A stretch of DNA of 64,000 nt from Mesorhizobium erdmanii USDA 3471 (GTDB lineage: Bacteria > Pseudomonadota > Alphaproteobacteria > Rhizobiales > Rhizobiaceae). The DNA is taken from the NCBI RefSeq assembly GCF_000472705.1, contig NZ_AXAE01000014.1, positions 166,871 to 230,870 of the forward strand, written 5' to 3'. How positions within the stretch are numbered: the first letter of the stretch is position 1; the number at the start of each line of letters is the position of its first letter. Both the position numbers and the translations under genes were made by a program. The notes under the pieces are model-generated. The model was given only the letters and a program-made list of their open reading frames with translations, ran no database searches and was not told the DNA's origin. Below, one piece after another: positions 46,617-56,563 of the stretch.

Positions 46617-47296
46617 GATGCTCTAACTCTCGCTCCCAGGCCTGCAATCAGATCGGGCAATTGCAGCATGTCAGCGAATATAAAGTCCGGTTCACTCGAC
46701 GCAAGCCGCGCTTTCAAGCCGGGGTTGCCGGCATGCGCGCCGCCGGTGAAGCCAAAGACGCGCATCCCTGCCGCGCGGGCCGCTTCTATGCCGGCCGGAC
46801 TGTCCTCGATGACGAGGCATTTGCGCGGATGCGCCCGCATGCTGGCGGCGGCGTGCAGGAAAAGGTCGGGTGCCGGCTTTCCCTTGGCCACCATGGCGGC
46901 GGAAAACAGATGCGGCTCCATCAGCTTGAGCAGACCGGTGACGTCGAGCGCATAGCGGATGCGTTCCAGCGTACCTGACGAGGCGACGCAGAACGGCAGG
47001 CCGAGCTTCGGCAAGATCTCGCTGATGCCGGGGATGGGCCTCAGCTCCTCGCGAAACTTGCGCATGAGGTCGACGCGCATGGCGGTCAGATGCTGGTCGG
47101 TAAGCTCCAGGCCGAAATCGCGGCCAAGGATCTCGCGCACGCTTTTCATGCTCTTGCCGAGGAAATGTTCGTAGGCGTCGTCCTCGCTGAGGCTGCCGCC
47201 GGCGAGCTTGATCATGCCGAGCAGCGCCGAGACGGAGAGCGCCTCGCTGTCGACCAGCACGCCATCGCAGTCGAAGATGACCAGTTCAGGCGTCAT
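46613..47296 (-). CDS. HAD-superfamily phosphatase (beta-phosphoglucomutase-like) in the polyol operon
   Basis: A 227-aa haloacid-dehalogenase hydrolase. Motif I is FDCDGVLVDSE (residues 8-18), motif II lies in CVASSGTLERI, the Lys in VAKGKPAPDLFL, and motif IV is VIEDSPAGIEAARAAG. The helical cap between motifs I and II is of the PGMB/phosphatase class. It starts 15 bases after mtlK and overlaps the kinase. It likely dephosphorylates a sugar or polyol phosphate that arises in the pathway. Confidence 0.88.
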   Translation of the reverse strand: MTPELVIFDCDGVLVDSEALSVSALLGMIKLAGGSLSEDDAYEHFLGKSMKSVREILGRDFGLELTDQHLTAMRVDLMRKFREELRPIPGISEILPKLGLPFCVASSGTLERIRYALDVTGLLKLMEPHLFSAAMVAKGKPAPDLFLHAAASMRAHPRKCLVIEDSPAGIEAARAAGMRVFGFTGGAHAGNPGLKARLASSEPDFIFADMLQLPDLIAGLGARVRAS

Positions 47297-47311
47297 GGCG
47301 GCGGATGGCTC

Positions 47312-48790
47312 TCAGAGCTTGCCGGCGACGTAGCGCGTCAGCGTGGCGCGGGCCCCATTCGCCCACAACAAGTTGAGCGCGCTGCCGAAGGCCTCGACGA
47401 ACGCCGTGGCGCGGCCGACATCGCCGTAGATGTCTTCCATAGCCAGCCAGGCGGCGGGCGCGTCCTTTGCCGCCTTTGCCGTCGCCTGCAACCGCTCCCA
47501 GCTCGGGTCGTTGGGCTCGATGACGGCACCGCTGTCGGTCGTGCCGAAGCAGTAGCGGCACCACAGCGCTGATTCCAGCGCCAGGCCGGCGACGCCCTTG
47601 CCGGCCTTCAGACGGTCGGCAATGGTCGGGATGATGAACTTCGGCTGGCGGTTGGAGCCGTCGAGGCAGAGCCTGCGGATGGTGTCGCCGATCTTGGGAT
47701 TGGAGAAGCGCTTTTCGATGAGCTGGTAATAGTCCTCCAGTACCGTGTCCGGCACCGGCGGCACGGTCGGGATGATCTCGTCATGCTCGAGCTTGTCGAG
47801 AAAGCCGCGCACCAGCGGCTCCTGCATCGCCTCATGGACAAAATGGATGTCCATCAGGCCGGCCGGATAGGCGATGGTGGCGTGGCCGCCATTGAGGATG
47901 CGGATCTTCATCAATTCATAAGGCGAGACATCCTTGACGAACTGCACGCCGACCTTTTCCAGCGGCGGGCGGCCGGCGGTGAAATGGTCCTCCAGCACCC
48001 ATTGTTTGAAGGGTTCGCAGAAAACCGGCCAGGCGTCCTCGACGCCGAAATCCCTCGCCAGGATGCCGCGCTCGCGATCTGATGTGGCAGGCGTGATGCG
48101 GTCGACCATGCCGTTGGGAAAAGCGACGTGGTCGTTGACCCAGTTGGCCAGATCCTCGTCGATCAGCCGCGCCAGCCCGATGACGCCATCCGACGTTACG
48201 TGACCATTGTGAGGGATGTTGTCGCAGGACATCACGGTGAACGGCACGATGCCATCGTCGCGGCGGCGCACCAGGCCGGCGAGGATGATGCCGAACACCG
48301 TCTTGGGGGTGGCGCCCGCCTGCGCGTCGGCGACGATGTCGGGATGGGCCGGATTGAACTTGCCGGAGGCCGGATCGATGAAATAGCCGCCTTCGGTGAT
48401 GGTCAGCGAAACGATCTTGATCGCCGGATCGGCCAGGCGTTCGATGATGCCGGCCGCATCGCCCGGCATCACGAAGTCGATCATCGCGCCGGTGACGCGC
48501 GCGCTCATATGGCCGTCATCCTGTTCGACCACCGTGGTCAACCAGTCCTGCTCCTGCAGCTTCCTGCGACCGATCTTCTCGCCCTCAAAGACGCCGGCGC
48601 CGACCAGCGCCCAGTCTTGTCCGACACCCGAATTGAACAGATCGTCGAGATAGACGGCCTGATGCGAACGGTGGAAATTGCCGACGCCGAAATGAACGAT
48701 GCCGGCCTTCAGCTTCGAGCGGTCGTACTTCGGACCCGCGACCTTGGCGGGTAGATTTGCGAGATTGGCGGAAGAGAGTTTCACGGTCAT
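47312..48790 (-). CDS. mtlK: Mannitol dehydrogenase family protein
   Basis: Long-chain NAD-dependent polyol dehydrogenase, 492 aa, that would oxidise mannitol (or arabitol) to the ketose. The N-terminal dinucleotide motif is FGVGNFHRSHQAVYLDDL, and the catalytic Lys/Asn/His set is in YELMKIRILNGGHATI near residue 295. The start at 48790 is preferred over the 26-codon extension. It lies 153 bases after the sorbitol dehydrogenase gene; the gap has a hairpin. The order smoS-mtlK matches the Rhodobacter polyol operon as I recall it. Confidence 0.9.
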   Translation of the reverse strand: MTVKLSSANLANLPAKVAGPKYDRSKLKAGIVHFGVGNFHRSHQAVYLDDLFNSGVGQDWALVGAGVFEGEKIGRRKLQEQDWLTTVVEQDDGHMSARVTGAMIDFVMPGDAAGIIERLADPAIKIVSLTITEGGYFIDPASGKFNPAHPDIVADAQAGATPKTVFGIILAGLVRRRDDGIVPFTVMSCDNIPHNGHVTSDGVIGLARLIDEDLANWVNDHVAFPNGMVDRITPATSDRERGILARDFGVEDAWPVFCEPFKQWVLEDHFTAGRPPLEKVGVQFVKDVSPYELMKIRILNGGHATIAYPAGLMDIHFVHEAMQEPLVRGFLDKLEHDEIIPTVPPVPDTVLEDYYQLIEKRFSNPKIGDTIRRLCLDGSNRQPKFIIPTIADRLKAGKGVAGLALESALWCRYCFGTTDSGAVIEPNDPSWERLQATAKAAKDAPAAWLAMEDIYGDVGRATAFVEAFGSALNLLWANGARATLTRYVAGKL

Positions 48791-48899
48791 CTGTCTACCC
48801 TTTGGCCTGATATCGGCCTCGTTGCTCCGCCTCTCCCCGTCCTGTCGGGAGGGTGGAGGACGGCTCATGCGCTGCGAGGCCGATGCGGCCCCTGATGTT

Positions 48900-48936
48900 G
48901 GCCTCTGCTCCTCGCGGAGGACGAGAAGCAGAGGCC
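48900..48936 (-). repeat. Hairpin between smoS and mtlK
   Basis: Perfect 10-base arms, GGCCTCTGCT and AGCAGAGGCC, with a 17-base loop that itself holds CCTC/GAGG. It lies 7 bases after the smoS stop on the transcribed strand. Without a T-tract it is a likely mRNA stability or attenuation element within the operon. Confidence 0.55.
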
Positions 48937-48943
48937 GCCCCCC

Positions 48944-49714
48944 TCAACTCATCCACTGGCCGCCGTCGACATTGTAGGTCTGGGCAACGATGTATTCGGC
49001 CTCATCGCTGGCCAGGAAGACGGCCATGCCGGCGAGATCCTCCGGTTTGCCCATGCGGCCGTAAGGCACCCCTTCGCCGACAAGCCGCTTCTTCTCGCCC
49101 TTCGGCCGGTTCTCGTATTTGGCGAACAGCGCATCGACCTGGTCCCACATGTCGCTGTCGACGACGCCGGGCGCGATGCCGTTGACGTTGATGCGATGCT
49201 TGATCAGGTCGAGCCCCGCCGACTGGGTCAGCGAGATGACGGCGGCCTTGGTGGCGCAATAGACGCCGACCAGCGCTTCACCGCGCCGTCCGGCCTGGCT
49301 CGCCATGTTGATGATCCTGCCGCCCTTGCCTCGCGCGATCATCGAGCGAGCGGCCGCCTGCAGCATGAACAGCGTGCCGGCGACGTTCACGGAGAACAGC
49401 TTTTCGTAGCTCGCCCGAGAGATTTCGACGATCGGCGCCAGGTCGAATAAAGCCGCGTTGTTGATCAATATGTCGAGGCCGCCGGCCTTGCTTTCCACCG
49501 CCTTCACCGCTGCATCGATGGATGCCTGATCCGCGACGTCGAGTTTGACGGCATAGGCGTTGCCGCCGATCTCGGCCGCCGTTTTTTGCGCGGCCTCGAG
49601 GTTGATGTCGGCAATCGCCACCGTGGCGCCTTCGCGTAAATAGGCTTCGGCGAAGGCCCTGCCGATGCCGCGCGCCGAACCCGTGATCAGCGCCGATTTG
49701 CCGGCCAGGCGCAT
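48944..49714 (-). CDS. smoS: Sorbitol dehydrogenase, short-chain type
   Basis: Short-chain dehydrogenase/reductase, 256 aa, of the L-iditol 2-dehydrogenase (SmoS) group; it oxidises sorbitol to fructose or galactitol to tagatose with NAD. The cofactor motif is TGSARGIG (11-18), then NNAAL, and the catalytic Ser (NMASQAG), Tyr and Lys (YCATK). The family starts MRL, so ATG 49714 is chosen; a GTG at 49720 that overlaps the ATPase stop by GTGA is also possible. It sits directly after smoK. Confidence 0.9.
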   Translation of the reverse strand: MRLAGKSALITGSARGIGRAFAEAYLREGATVAIADINLEAAQKTAAEIGGNAYAVKLDVADQASIDAAVKAVESKAGGLDILINNAALFDLAPIVEISRASYEKLFSVNVAGTLFMLQAAARSMIARGKGGRIINMASQAGRRGEALVGVYCATKAAVISLTQSAGLDLIKHRINVNGIAPGVVDSDMWDQVDALFAKYENRPKGEKKRLVGEGVPYGRMGKPEDLAGMAVFLASDEAEYIVAQTYNVDGGQWMS

Positions 49715-49716
49715 GC

Positions 49717-50715
<999 letters not shown>

Positions 50716-50765
50716 GGTTTCCTCCCCGAGGGGTTACTGTCCGTCGTCGGTTGGCGTGCGCGATA

Positions 50766-51590
50766 CTATTTCACGGCGCCAAATGTCAGACCGCGCACCA
50801 GCTGCTTCTGGCTGAACCAGCCCATGATCAGGATCGGCGCGATCGCCAGCGTCGACGCTGCCGAAAGCTTGGCCCAGAACAGGCCTTGCGGGCTGGAGAA
50901 CGAACTGATGAAGGCGGTCAGCGGCGCTGCGTCCGTGGTGGTCAGCCGGATCGTCCAGAACGCCTCGTTCCAGGCCAGGATGATGTTCAACAGCATGGTC
51001 GAGGCAATGCCCGGCACCGCCATCGGGGTCAGCACATAGACGATCTCGTTCCACAGCGAGGCGCCGTCCATGCGCGCCGCCTCGAGGATCTCGCCGGGGA
51101 TTTCGCGGAAGTAGGTGTAGAGCATCCACACCACGATCGGCAGGTTGATCAGCATCAGCATGACCATCAGGCCGATGCGGCTGTCGAGCAGGCCGAGATT
51201 GCGGAAGATCAGGTAGATCGGGAACAGCACCGCGACCGCCGGCATCATCTTGGTGGACAGCATCCACATCAATATGTCCTTGGTCCGCTTGGTCGGCGAG
51301 AACGCCATCGACCATGCCGCCGGAATGGCGACCAGCAGGGCCAGGATGGTCGAGCCGACCGACAGCAGCACGGAGTTCAGAAAGAACTTGAAGTAGCCGC
51401 TCTGCGCCTGAACTTCGGCATAGCTCTCGAACGTTCCCGACGGGATCAGGTTGAAGCCCTGGATCGCCTCCTGCTCCGACTTGAACGAGGTGATGATCGT
51501 ATAGAGGATCGGGAAGAAGATCAGCAGCGCGACGATCCAGGCGGCGACGGTCGCGATTGTCTTGTGCTGGGTGGTGACTGAGCGTGCCAT
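50766..51590 (-). CDS. smoG: Polyol ABC transporter permease (MalG type)
   Basis: Inner-membrane permease, 274 aa, six membrane segments. The EAA loop is EAARMDGASLWNEIVYVLTP, and WNEAFWTIRL is the MalG-type signature. The N-terminal segment IATVAAWIVALLIFFPILYTIITSFKSE is typical. The start at 51590 excludes the longer open frame that runs over smoF. It lies 11 bases after smoF. Confidence 0.9.
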   Translation of the reverse strand: MARSVTTQHKTIATVAAWIVALLIFFPILYTIITSFKSEQEAIQGFNLIPSGTFESYAEVQAQSGYFKFFLNSVLLSVGSTILALLVAIPAAWSMAFSPTKRTKDILMWMLSTKMMPAVAVLFPIYLIFRNLGLLDSRIGLMVMLMLINLPIVVWMLYTYFREIPGEILEAARMDGASLWNEIVYVLTPMAVPGIASTMLLNIILAWNEAFWTIRLTTTDAAPLTAFISSFSSPQGLFWAKLSAASTLAIAPILIMGWFSQKQLVRGLTFGAVK

Positions 51591-51601
51591 CTTGTCCTCC
51601 C

Positions 51602-52474
51602 TTACTTGTCCAGGTTCTTGCCGACGGCGCGCATGGCGAAGAAGGCGACGATGTTGGCGAGAATGACCGCGATGATGCCGCCGGCCGAAGCCTGGCCGAT
51701 TTTGAACTCCAGCAATGCCTTCTGGTAGACCAGGAAGGGCAGGTTGGTGGAGGCGTAGCCTGGGCCGCCATTGGTGGTGACGAGGATCTCGGCATAGACC
51801 GAGAGCAGGAAGATCGTCTGGATCAGGATGACCACGGTGATGGCGCGCGACATGTGCGGCAGCGTCAGATAGATGAAGCGGCTGAAGAAACCGGCGCCGT
51901 CCATTTCGGCGGCTTCCTTCTGCTCGCCGTCGAGCGACTGCAGCGCGGTCAGCAGGATCAGCGTCGCGAAAGGCAGCCACTGCCAGGCGACGATGATGAT
52001 GATCGCCGTCATCGGATGTTGCCCGAACCAGTCGATCGGTTGCGCCCCGAAGAAGCGCGCTATGTCGGCGAACACCCCATATTGCGGATGCATGATCATG
52101 TTCTTCCAGACCAATGCGGCCACCGGCGGCATGACGAAGAACGGCGATATGACGAGGATGCGCACGATGCCCTGACCCCACATCGGCTGGTCAATCAAAA
52201 GCGCCAGCAGAATGCCGCCGATCACCGTGATCAGCAGCACGCTGATCACCAGGATCAGGGTGTTGAGGATCGACTGCAGGAAGGCGGGATTGGAATAGAA
52301 CAGCGCGTAGTTCGAGAGGCCGACGAAGCCGTCGCGCACCGGATTGAGCGGATTGTACTGCTGGAAGGAGAACCACAGCGTCAGCGCCAGTGGAACGACC
52401 ATCCAGACCAGCAGCAGCAAAACGGATGGCGCCATCATGAAACGGGCAAGCGAACGGGTCTGCTGAGTAGCCAT
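51602..52474 (-). CDS. smoF: Polyol ABC transporter permease (MalF type)
   Basis: Inner-membrane permease, 290 aa. The EAA loop is EAAEMDGAGFFSRFIYLTLP, followed by AEILVTTNGGPGYAST of the MalF type. AAGGG lies 8 bases before the ATG at 52474; a GTG three codons upstream is an alternative. It is separated from the binding-protein gene by 124 bases with a strong hairpin. Confidence 0.9.
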   Translation of the reverse strand: MATQQTRSLARFMMAPSVLLLLVWMVVPLALTLWFSFQQYNPLNPVRDGFVGLSNYALFYSNPAFLQSILNTLILVISVLLITVIGGILLALLIDQPMWGQGIVRILVISPFFVMPPVAALVWKNMIMHPQYGVFADIARFFGAQPIDWFGQHPMTAIIIIVAWQWLPFATLILLTALQSLDGEQKEAAEMDGAGFFSRFIYLTLPHMSRAITVVILIQTIFLLSVYAEILVTTNGGPGYASTNLPFLVYQKALLEFKIGQASAGGIIAVILANIVAFFAMRAVGKNLDK

Positions 52475-52524
52475 GACGGTCACCCTTCAATGGTCGGACT
52501 TGAATTTTTCAGAGGCGTTGAAGG

Positions 52525-52555
52525 CGGCCGCCCGAGCTGGGAACTCGGGCGGCCG
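52525..52555 (-). repeat. Strong hairpin between the polyol binding-protein and permease genes
   Basis: Perfect 12-base arms, CGGCCGCCCGAG and CTCGGGCGGCCG, with loop CTGGGAA. No T-tract follows on the transcribed strand. Position after smoE matches the known habit of ABC operons to keep binding-protein mRNA more abundant than permease mRNA by a 3' stabilising hairpin. Confidence 0.7.
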
Positions 52556-52598
52556 TTGCCGGTCGAGGAGGTGACCGGCATCGGCACCGGGAGGAGCC

Positions 52599-53909
52599 TT
52601 ACTTGATATACCCGCCTTCGGTCATCGTCGCGGTGGCGGCGTCCTGGGCCTGCTTCAGCGCATCGTCGACGCTCGACTGGCCGGCCAAGGCGGCCGAGAA
52701 GAGCTGGCCGACGGTGGTGCCAAGACCCTGGAACTCTGGGATGGCGACGAACTGGACGCCGACATAGGGCACCGGCTTGACGGTCGGATGCGTCGGGTCG
52801 GCGGCGTTGATGGAGTCCAGCGTCATCTTGGCGAACGGAGCCGCCTTCTGGTACTCGGGGTTGGCGTAGAGCGAGGAGCGCGTGCCCGGAGGAACGTTGG
52901 CCCAGCCTTCCTTCGAAGCGACGAGTTCGGCGTAGTGCTTGCTGGTCGCCCAGGAGACGAACTTCTCGGCGGCGTCGGCCTTCTTCGTACCGGCGGGGAT
53001 CGCCAGCGACCACGCCCACAGCCAGTTGCCGCGCTTGCCGAGCCCATTGTCAGGCGCCAGCGCATAGCCGACCTTGTCGGCGACTGTCGAGTTCTTCGGA
53101 TCGGAGACGAAGGAGGCGGCGACAGTGGCGTCGATCCACATGCCGCACTTGCCCTGCTGGAACAGCGCCAGGTTTTCGTTGAAACCGTTGGAAGAGGCGC
53201 CCTCGGGGCCGTCGGCCTTCATCAGGTCGACATAGAACTGCAGCGTCTTCTTCCATTCCGGCTGGTCGAACTGCGGCTTCCAGTTCTCGTCGAACCAGCG
53301 GGCGCCGAAGGAGTTCGACATGGCGGTCAGGAAGGCCATGTTTTCGCCCCAGCCGGCCTTGCCGCGCAGGCAGACGCCGTTCACGCCATTGGCACGGTCG
53401 GTCATCTTGTCGGCGGCCTGCTTGATGAAGTCCCAGGTCGGCGCATCGGGCATCTTCAGCCCGGCCTTGTCCATCAGGTCCTTGCGGTACATGACGAAGG
53501 AGCTTTCGCCGTAGAAGGGCGCGGCATAGAGCTTGCCGTCGACCGAAAGGCCGCCAGCGATGGCCGGGATGATGTCCTTGGTGTCGTAGTCGGCGCCGAG
53601 CTTGTCGAGCGGCAGCAGCCAGCTCTGCTTGGCCCAGATCGGAACCTCGTAGGTGCCGATGGTCATCACGTCATACTGACCACCCTTGGTGGCGATGTCG
53701 GTGGTGACGCGCTCGCGCAGCACGTTCTCTTCAAGCGTGACCCAGTTGAGCTGGACGTCGGGATTAGCCTTGGTGAAGTCTTCGGTCAGCTTCTGCATGC
53801 GGACCATATCGCCATTGTTGACGGTGGCGATGGTGATGGATTCGGCATGTGCGGCAAAAGCGAGAGCGCTGGCCGACAACAAGCCCAGGGTGAGCGTGCG
53901 CAGTTTCAT
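52599..53909 (-). CDS. smoE: Polyol ABC transporter substrate-binding protein
   Basis: Periplasmic sorbitol/mannitol-type binding protein, 436 aa. The signal peptide is short (residues 1-22, ending FAAHAES). The mature protein has TIATVNNGDMVRMQKLTEDF and GQYDVMTIGTYEVPIWAKQ, typical of SmoE. GGAGGAATTTG lies just before the ATG at 53909. It is the first gene of the smo/mtl operon; a palindromic operator region lies directly upstream. A role in sorbitol/mannitol uptake follows from the whole cluster. Confidence 0.92.
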   Translation of the reverse strand: MKLRTLTLGLLSASALAFAAHAESITIATVNNGDMVRMQKLTEDFTKANPDVQLNWVTLEENVLRERVTTDIATKGGQYDVMTIGTYEVPIWAKQSWLLPLDKLGADYDTKDIIPAIAGGLSVDGKLYAAPFYGESSFVMYRKDLMDKAGLKMPDAPTWDFIKQAADKMTDRANGVNGVCLRGKAGWGENMAFLTAMSNSFGARWFDENWKPQFDQPEWKKTLQFYVDLMKADGPEGASSNGFNENLALFQQGKCGMWIDATVAASFVSDPKNSTVADKVGYALAPDNGLGKRGNWLWAWSLAIPAGTKKADAAEKFVSWATSKHYAELVASKEGWANVPPGTRSSLYANPEYQKAAPFAKMTLDSINAADPTHPTVKPVPYVGVQFVAIPEFQGLGTTVGQLFSAALAGQSSVDDALKQAQDAATATMTEGGYIK

Positions 53910-53926
53910 CAAATTCCTCCCATGAA

Positions 53927-53969
53927 CCAAGTGAGCATTTGCCTTGGCTATGAGCAATTACTCACTTGG
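53927..53969. promoter_or_regulatory. Palindromic operator region of the smo/mtl operon
   Basis: TGAGCAATTACTCA at 53951-53964 is a 14-base palindrome with a single mismatched pair around AATT. It is nested in a larger inverted repeat, CCAAGTGAG (53927-53935) and CTCACTTGG (53961-53969), and a degenerate second TGAGCA copy starts at 53932. It lies 18-60 bases before the smoE start and would overlap the promoter, fitting repression by the SorC-type regulator encoded at 55359. Confidence 0.6.
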
Positions 53970-54099
53970 CGTGAATTATGTCAAGCGGATTCGATGCTGC
54001 AGCGCAGCACCGGGCTTGCCGATACAGGGCGACGGACAGTGCCCGTGCCGGATATTAGTCGGCGGGCGTGGAAGATCGGATCGGGTGAAAAAGGGCCTG

Positions 54100-55005
54100 T
54101 CAGCAGGCGATCTCGGCCAGCAGCCAGTCGCGGAAGGCGCGGATCTTCGGCACGTTGCGGCGCGCTTCGGGATAGACCAGCCAGTAGGCATGGCCGTCGT
54201 CGCCGACGAGATCGAAAGGCTGGATCAGGCGGCCTTCGGCAAGTTCCGTCTTGAACAGCGCCCGGGTCAGGATCGCCACGCCATGGCCGGCGATCGCCGC
54301 GTTGGCCTCGTAGGCCTGCGCGCCCATGCTGCTGCCGGGCCGCGTGGCAAGGTCGTGCGCATGCACGCCTGCCGTCTCGAACCATTGCGTCCACCAGACG
54401 TCGCCCGGATCGAGGATCGGCAGCCGCAACAGGTCGGCCGGCTCGTTGATGCCGCCGATGCTCGCCGCGAGCTTCGGGCTCAGCATCGGCGTGAAATCGG
54501 CGTCGAGCAGCTTGTGGGCTTCCAGCCCCGGCCATTTGCCGCCGCCCGAGCGGATGGCGAGGTCGACATCCTCGCGGGCGAAATCCGTCAGCCGGCTCGA
54601 CGTTTCGAGCCGCACGGCAAGGCCTGGATGGGCCAGCTGGAACGAGCCCAGATGATGCGCCAGCCAGTTCGAGGCGAAGGTCAGCACCGTGGTTACGCAC
54701 AGCAACCCGTCCGCGCCACCGCGCGCCGCGGCATAGGCCTGGCCAAGAATGGCAAAGGCCTCGCTGACCGCCGGCGCCAGGCGTTGGCCGGCTTCGGTCA
54801 GCTCGATCTGCCGCGGCCGGCGCAGGAACAAAGGTGCGCCGACGCGCTCTTCGAGCACTTTGATCTGATAGCTGACCGCTGCCTGTGTCATGGCGAGTTC
54901 CACGGCCGCCTTGGTGAAGGAAAGGTGCCGCGCCACCGCCTCGAACACCCGGACCGCCTGCAGCGGCGGCAGTTGCGAAACCTGTGGCGAGCTCAGATCC
55001 GGCAT
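54100..55005 (-). CDS. LysR-family transcriptional regulator (GcvA-like)
   Basis: LysR regulator, 301 aa. The winged helix reads LPPLQAVRVFEAVARHLSFTKAA and MTQAAVSYQIKVLE. The effector domain (residues ~95-295) has VDLAIRSGGGKWPGLEAHKL. It lies between the smo operon and its SorC-type regulator but has no obvious target; the small protein at 55115 is divergent from it. It is similar in type to the regulator at 30110, but not a close copy. Confidence 0.9.
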   Translation of the reverse strand: MPDLSSPQVSQLPPLQAVRVFEAVARHLSFTKAAVELAMTQAAVSYQIKVLEERVGAPLFLRRPRQIELTEAGQRLAPAVSEAFAILGQAYAAARGGADGLLCVTTVLTFASNWLAHHLGSFQLAHPGLAVRLETSSRLTDFAREDVDLAIRSGGGKWPGLEAHKLLDADFTPMLSPKLAASIGGINEPADLLRLPILDPGDVWWTQWFETAGVHAHDLATRPGSSMGAQAYEANAAIAGHGVAILTRALFKTELAEGRLIQPFDLVGDDGHAYWLVYPEARRNVPKIRAFRDWLLAEIAC

Positions 55006-55114
55006 AAGGCCTCCTTATGGGTCCTTATTGACGTTCGATTGGCAAAGCCGGCCGGCAAGACCGACATTTCCGTCAACCCGTCATTCGGGTTCACGATAGC
55101 GGAGGTTGACGATC

Positions 55115-55300
55115 ATGACCATGGCGCAGCAAAAGGGCACTCCAGCTCCGGATAATCGCTGGATTTCGTGGCTCACGGACGGATTCGGCTGGTTCGCGAT
55201 CAAAAGAAGGGCGCATCTCGACATCAGGGACCTGTCGCCGCATCTGCAGCGCGACCTTGGTCTTCTCGATGGCAACGACCCTTTCGGTCGGCACGGATAG
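55115..55300 (+). CDS. Small DUF1127-like protein
   Basis: A 61-aa basic protein. GGAGG at 55101-55105 lies 9 bases before the ATG at 55115, which decides the start over an in-frame TTG at 55106. The N half is polar with WISWLTDGFGWFAIKRRA; the C half, LDIRDLSPHLQRDLGLLDGN, resembles the end of DUF1127 proteins (LSPxxLRDIGL). Some DUF1127 proteins act in phosphate/carbon metabolism or RNA turnover in Alphaproteobacteria; no role is assigned here. Confidence 0.6.
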   Translation: MTMAQQKGTPAPDNRWISWLTDGFGWFAIKRRAHLDIRDLSPHLQRDLGLLDGNDPFGRHG

Positions 55301-55358
55301 ACGTGTTGGCTTTATCGCAAAAGCAGTCGCCCATGCCGCATACGGCAGGGCTTCCCGG

Positions 55359-56318
55359 TCAGATGCCGGCCAGAAGGGCGGTCGCTGTCCGCTCATCGGT
55401 GATCAGCCCATTGACCAGCCGGCGGTTCACGGCCGCCAGGATCCCGGGCAGCTTGCGCTCGCCCATGGCCAGCGCGATGACCAGCGATTTTTCGCGGGAC
55501 GGTAGCGAGGCCGACGACACCCGGTCATTGGTGATGCCCTCGATCATGCGGCCTTCCCGGTCGAACACCCAGCCGACAATCTCGGCGATGCCGCCGGCCT
55601 TCTGCAGCGCCTTCAGCTCGCTTTCGGAAATGAAGCCATCCTCGTAGAGCGGCGCCCTGGGGCCGAGGTCGCCAATGCCGATGAAGGTGACATCGGCTTC
55701 CGCCGCAAGGGCCAGCGTTGGCTGGATCATCGGCTGGTTGAGCAGCATCTCGCGCTCCTGCGGCGAGGAGGCGATGACCGGCAGCGGCATCGGGAAGGAG
55801 CGCGCCTTGACGCGGTCGGCCATGGTGAAGATGACGTTGTAGAAGGCGGCGGAGCCGTCAGGCGAGATGTTGCCGGTCAACGACACGACCTTGTGCTGCG
55901 GACATTCCATCGGCGGCAGCTGCTCGATCGCCGCCTTCAGCGTGCGCCCGGTGCCGATCCCCATGACGATCGGCGTCGGCGAGCGCAGCCGCCGCTCGAT
56001 CTCGGCGGCGGCGGCCTCGGCGATACCGATGGTGGTCGACGATGAATTGGGATCGCTCGGCACCACCTCGACGAGATCGAGCGCGAAACGCGATCTCAGC
56101 CGGGCCGCGAGATCCAGGCAGTTGGCGATAGGATGGTCGACCCGAACCTTGATCAAGCCTTCCGACACCGCCAGCGACACCAGCCGCTGCGCTGTCTGCC
56201 GCGAAATGCCGAGCGTGGCGGCGATCTGGTCCTGTGTGTTGCCGGCAACGTAATAAAGCCAGCCGGCGCGCGCCGCGTCGTCCAGCCTGTTGCTGCCGCC
56301 ATCCTGCCGGGTACTCAC
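55359..56318 (-). CDS. smoC: SorC-type sugar-binding transcriptional regulator of the polyol operon
   Basis: DeoR/SorC-family regulator, 319 aa. The N-terminal HTH is AGNTQDQIAATLGISRQTAQRLV, and the sugar-phosphate-binding domain (about 60-315) has VMGIGTGRTLKAAIEQLP and FIGIGDLGPRAPLYEDGFIS. I chose the GTG at 56318 because GGGAGG lies 6 bases upstream, in place of ATG 56345 or a TTG further out. It is upstream of, and on the same strand as, the smo operon; CAATTG-type palindromes are found at both smoE and its own promoter. Confidence 0.87.
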   Translation of the reverse strand: MSTRQDGGSNRLDDAARAGWLYYVAGNTQDQIAATLGISRQTAQRLVSLAVSEGLIKVRVDHPIANCLDLAARLRSRFALDLVEVVPSDPNSSSTTIGIAEAAAAEIERRLRSPTPIVMGIGTGRTLKAAIEQLPPMECPQHKVVSLTGNISPDGSAAFYNVIFTMADRVKARSFPMPLPVIASSPQEREMLLNQPMIQPTLALAAEADVTFIGIGDLGPRAPLYEDGFISESELKALQKAGGIAEIVGWVFDREGRMIEGITNDRVSSASLPSREKSLVIALAMGERKLPGILAAVNRRLVNGLITDERTATALLAGI

Positions 56319-56384
56319 GTCCTGCCTCCCAAGACCGCCGGTCATCAAGGCGGTCTGCCTTTAGTTTCGCAGGGAACGGTTGTC

Positions 56385-56419
56385 TGCGCAATTGTCAATA
56401 TTAAGGGCAATTGTTCGCA
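56385..56419. promoter_or_regulatory. Paired CAATTG operator-like sites between smoC and a HAD gene
   Basis: TGCGCAATTG (56385-56394) and CAATTGTTCGCA (56408-56419) form an inverted repeat that shares the GCAATT core with the smoE operator TGAGCAATTACTCA. It lies in the divergent region of smoC and the HAD gene at 56564, so SmoC may bind it and control both directions. Inference from sequence likeness only. Confidence 0.45.
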
Positions 56420-56563
56420 ACTGCGAGATGGGGATTGCCCCGCCGGCAGTGTCTGGCCGCCGAGGACGGGGCGGCTTCGGCTCCCGGTCGCGGCACCTTC
56501 TGTGATTCCGACGGTTTATCTCCCGGGACAAACCCTTTAAGGGGATCGCAAAAGGAGCGCTGC

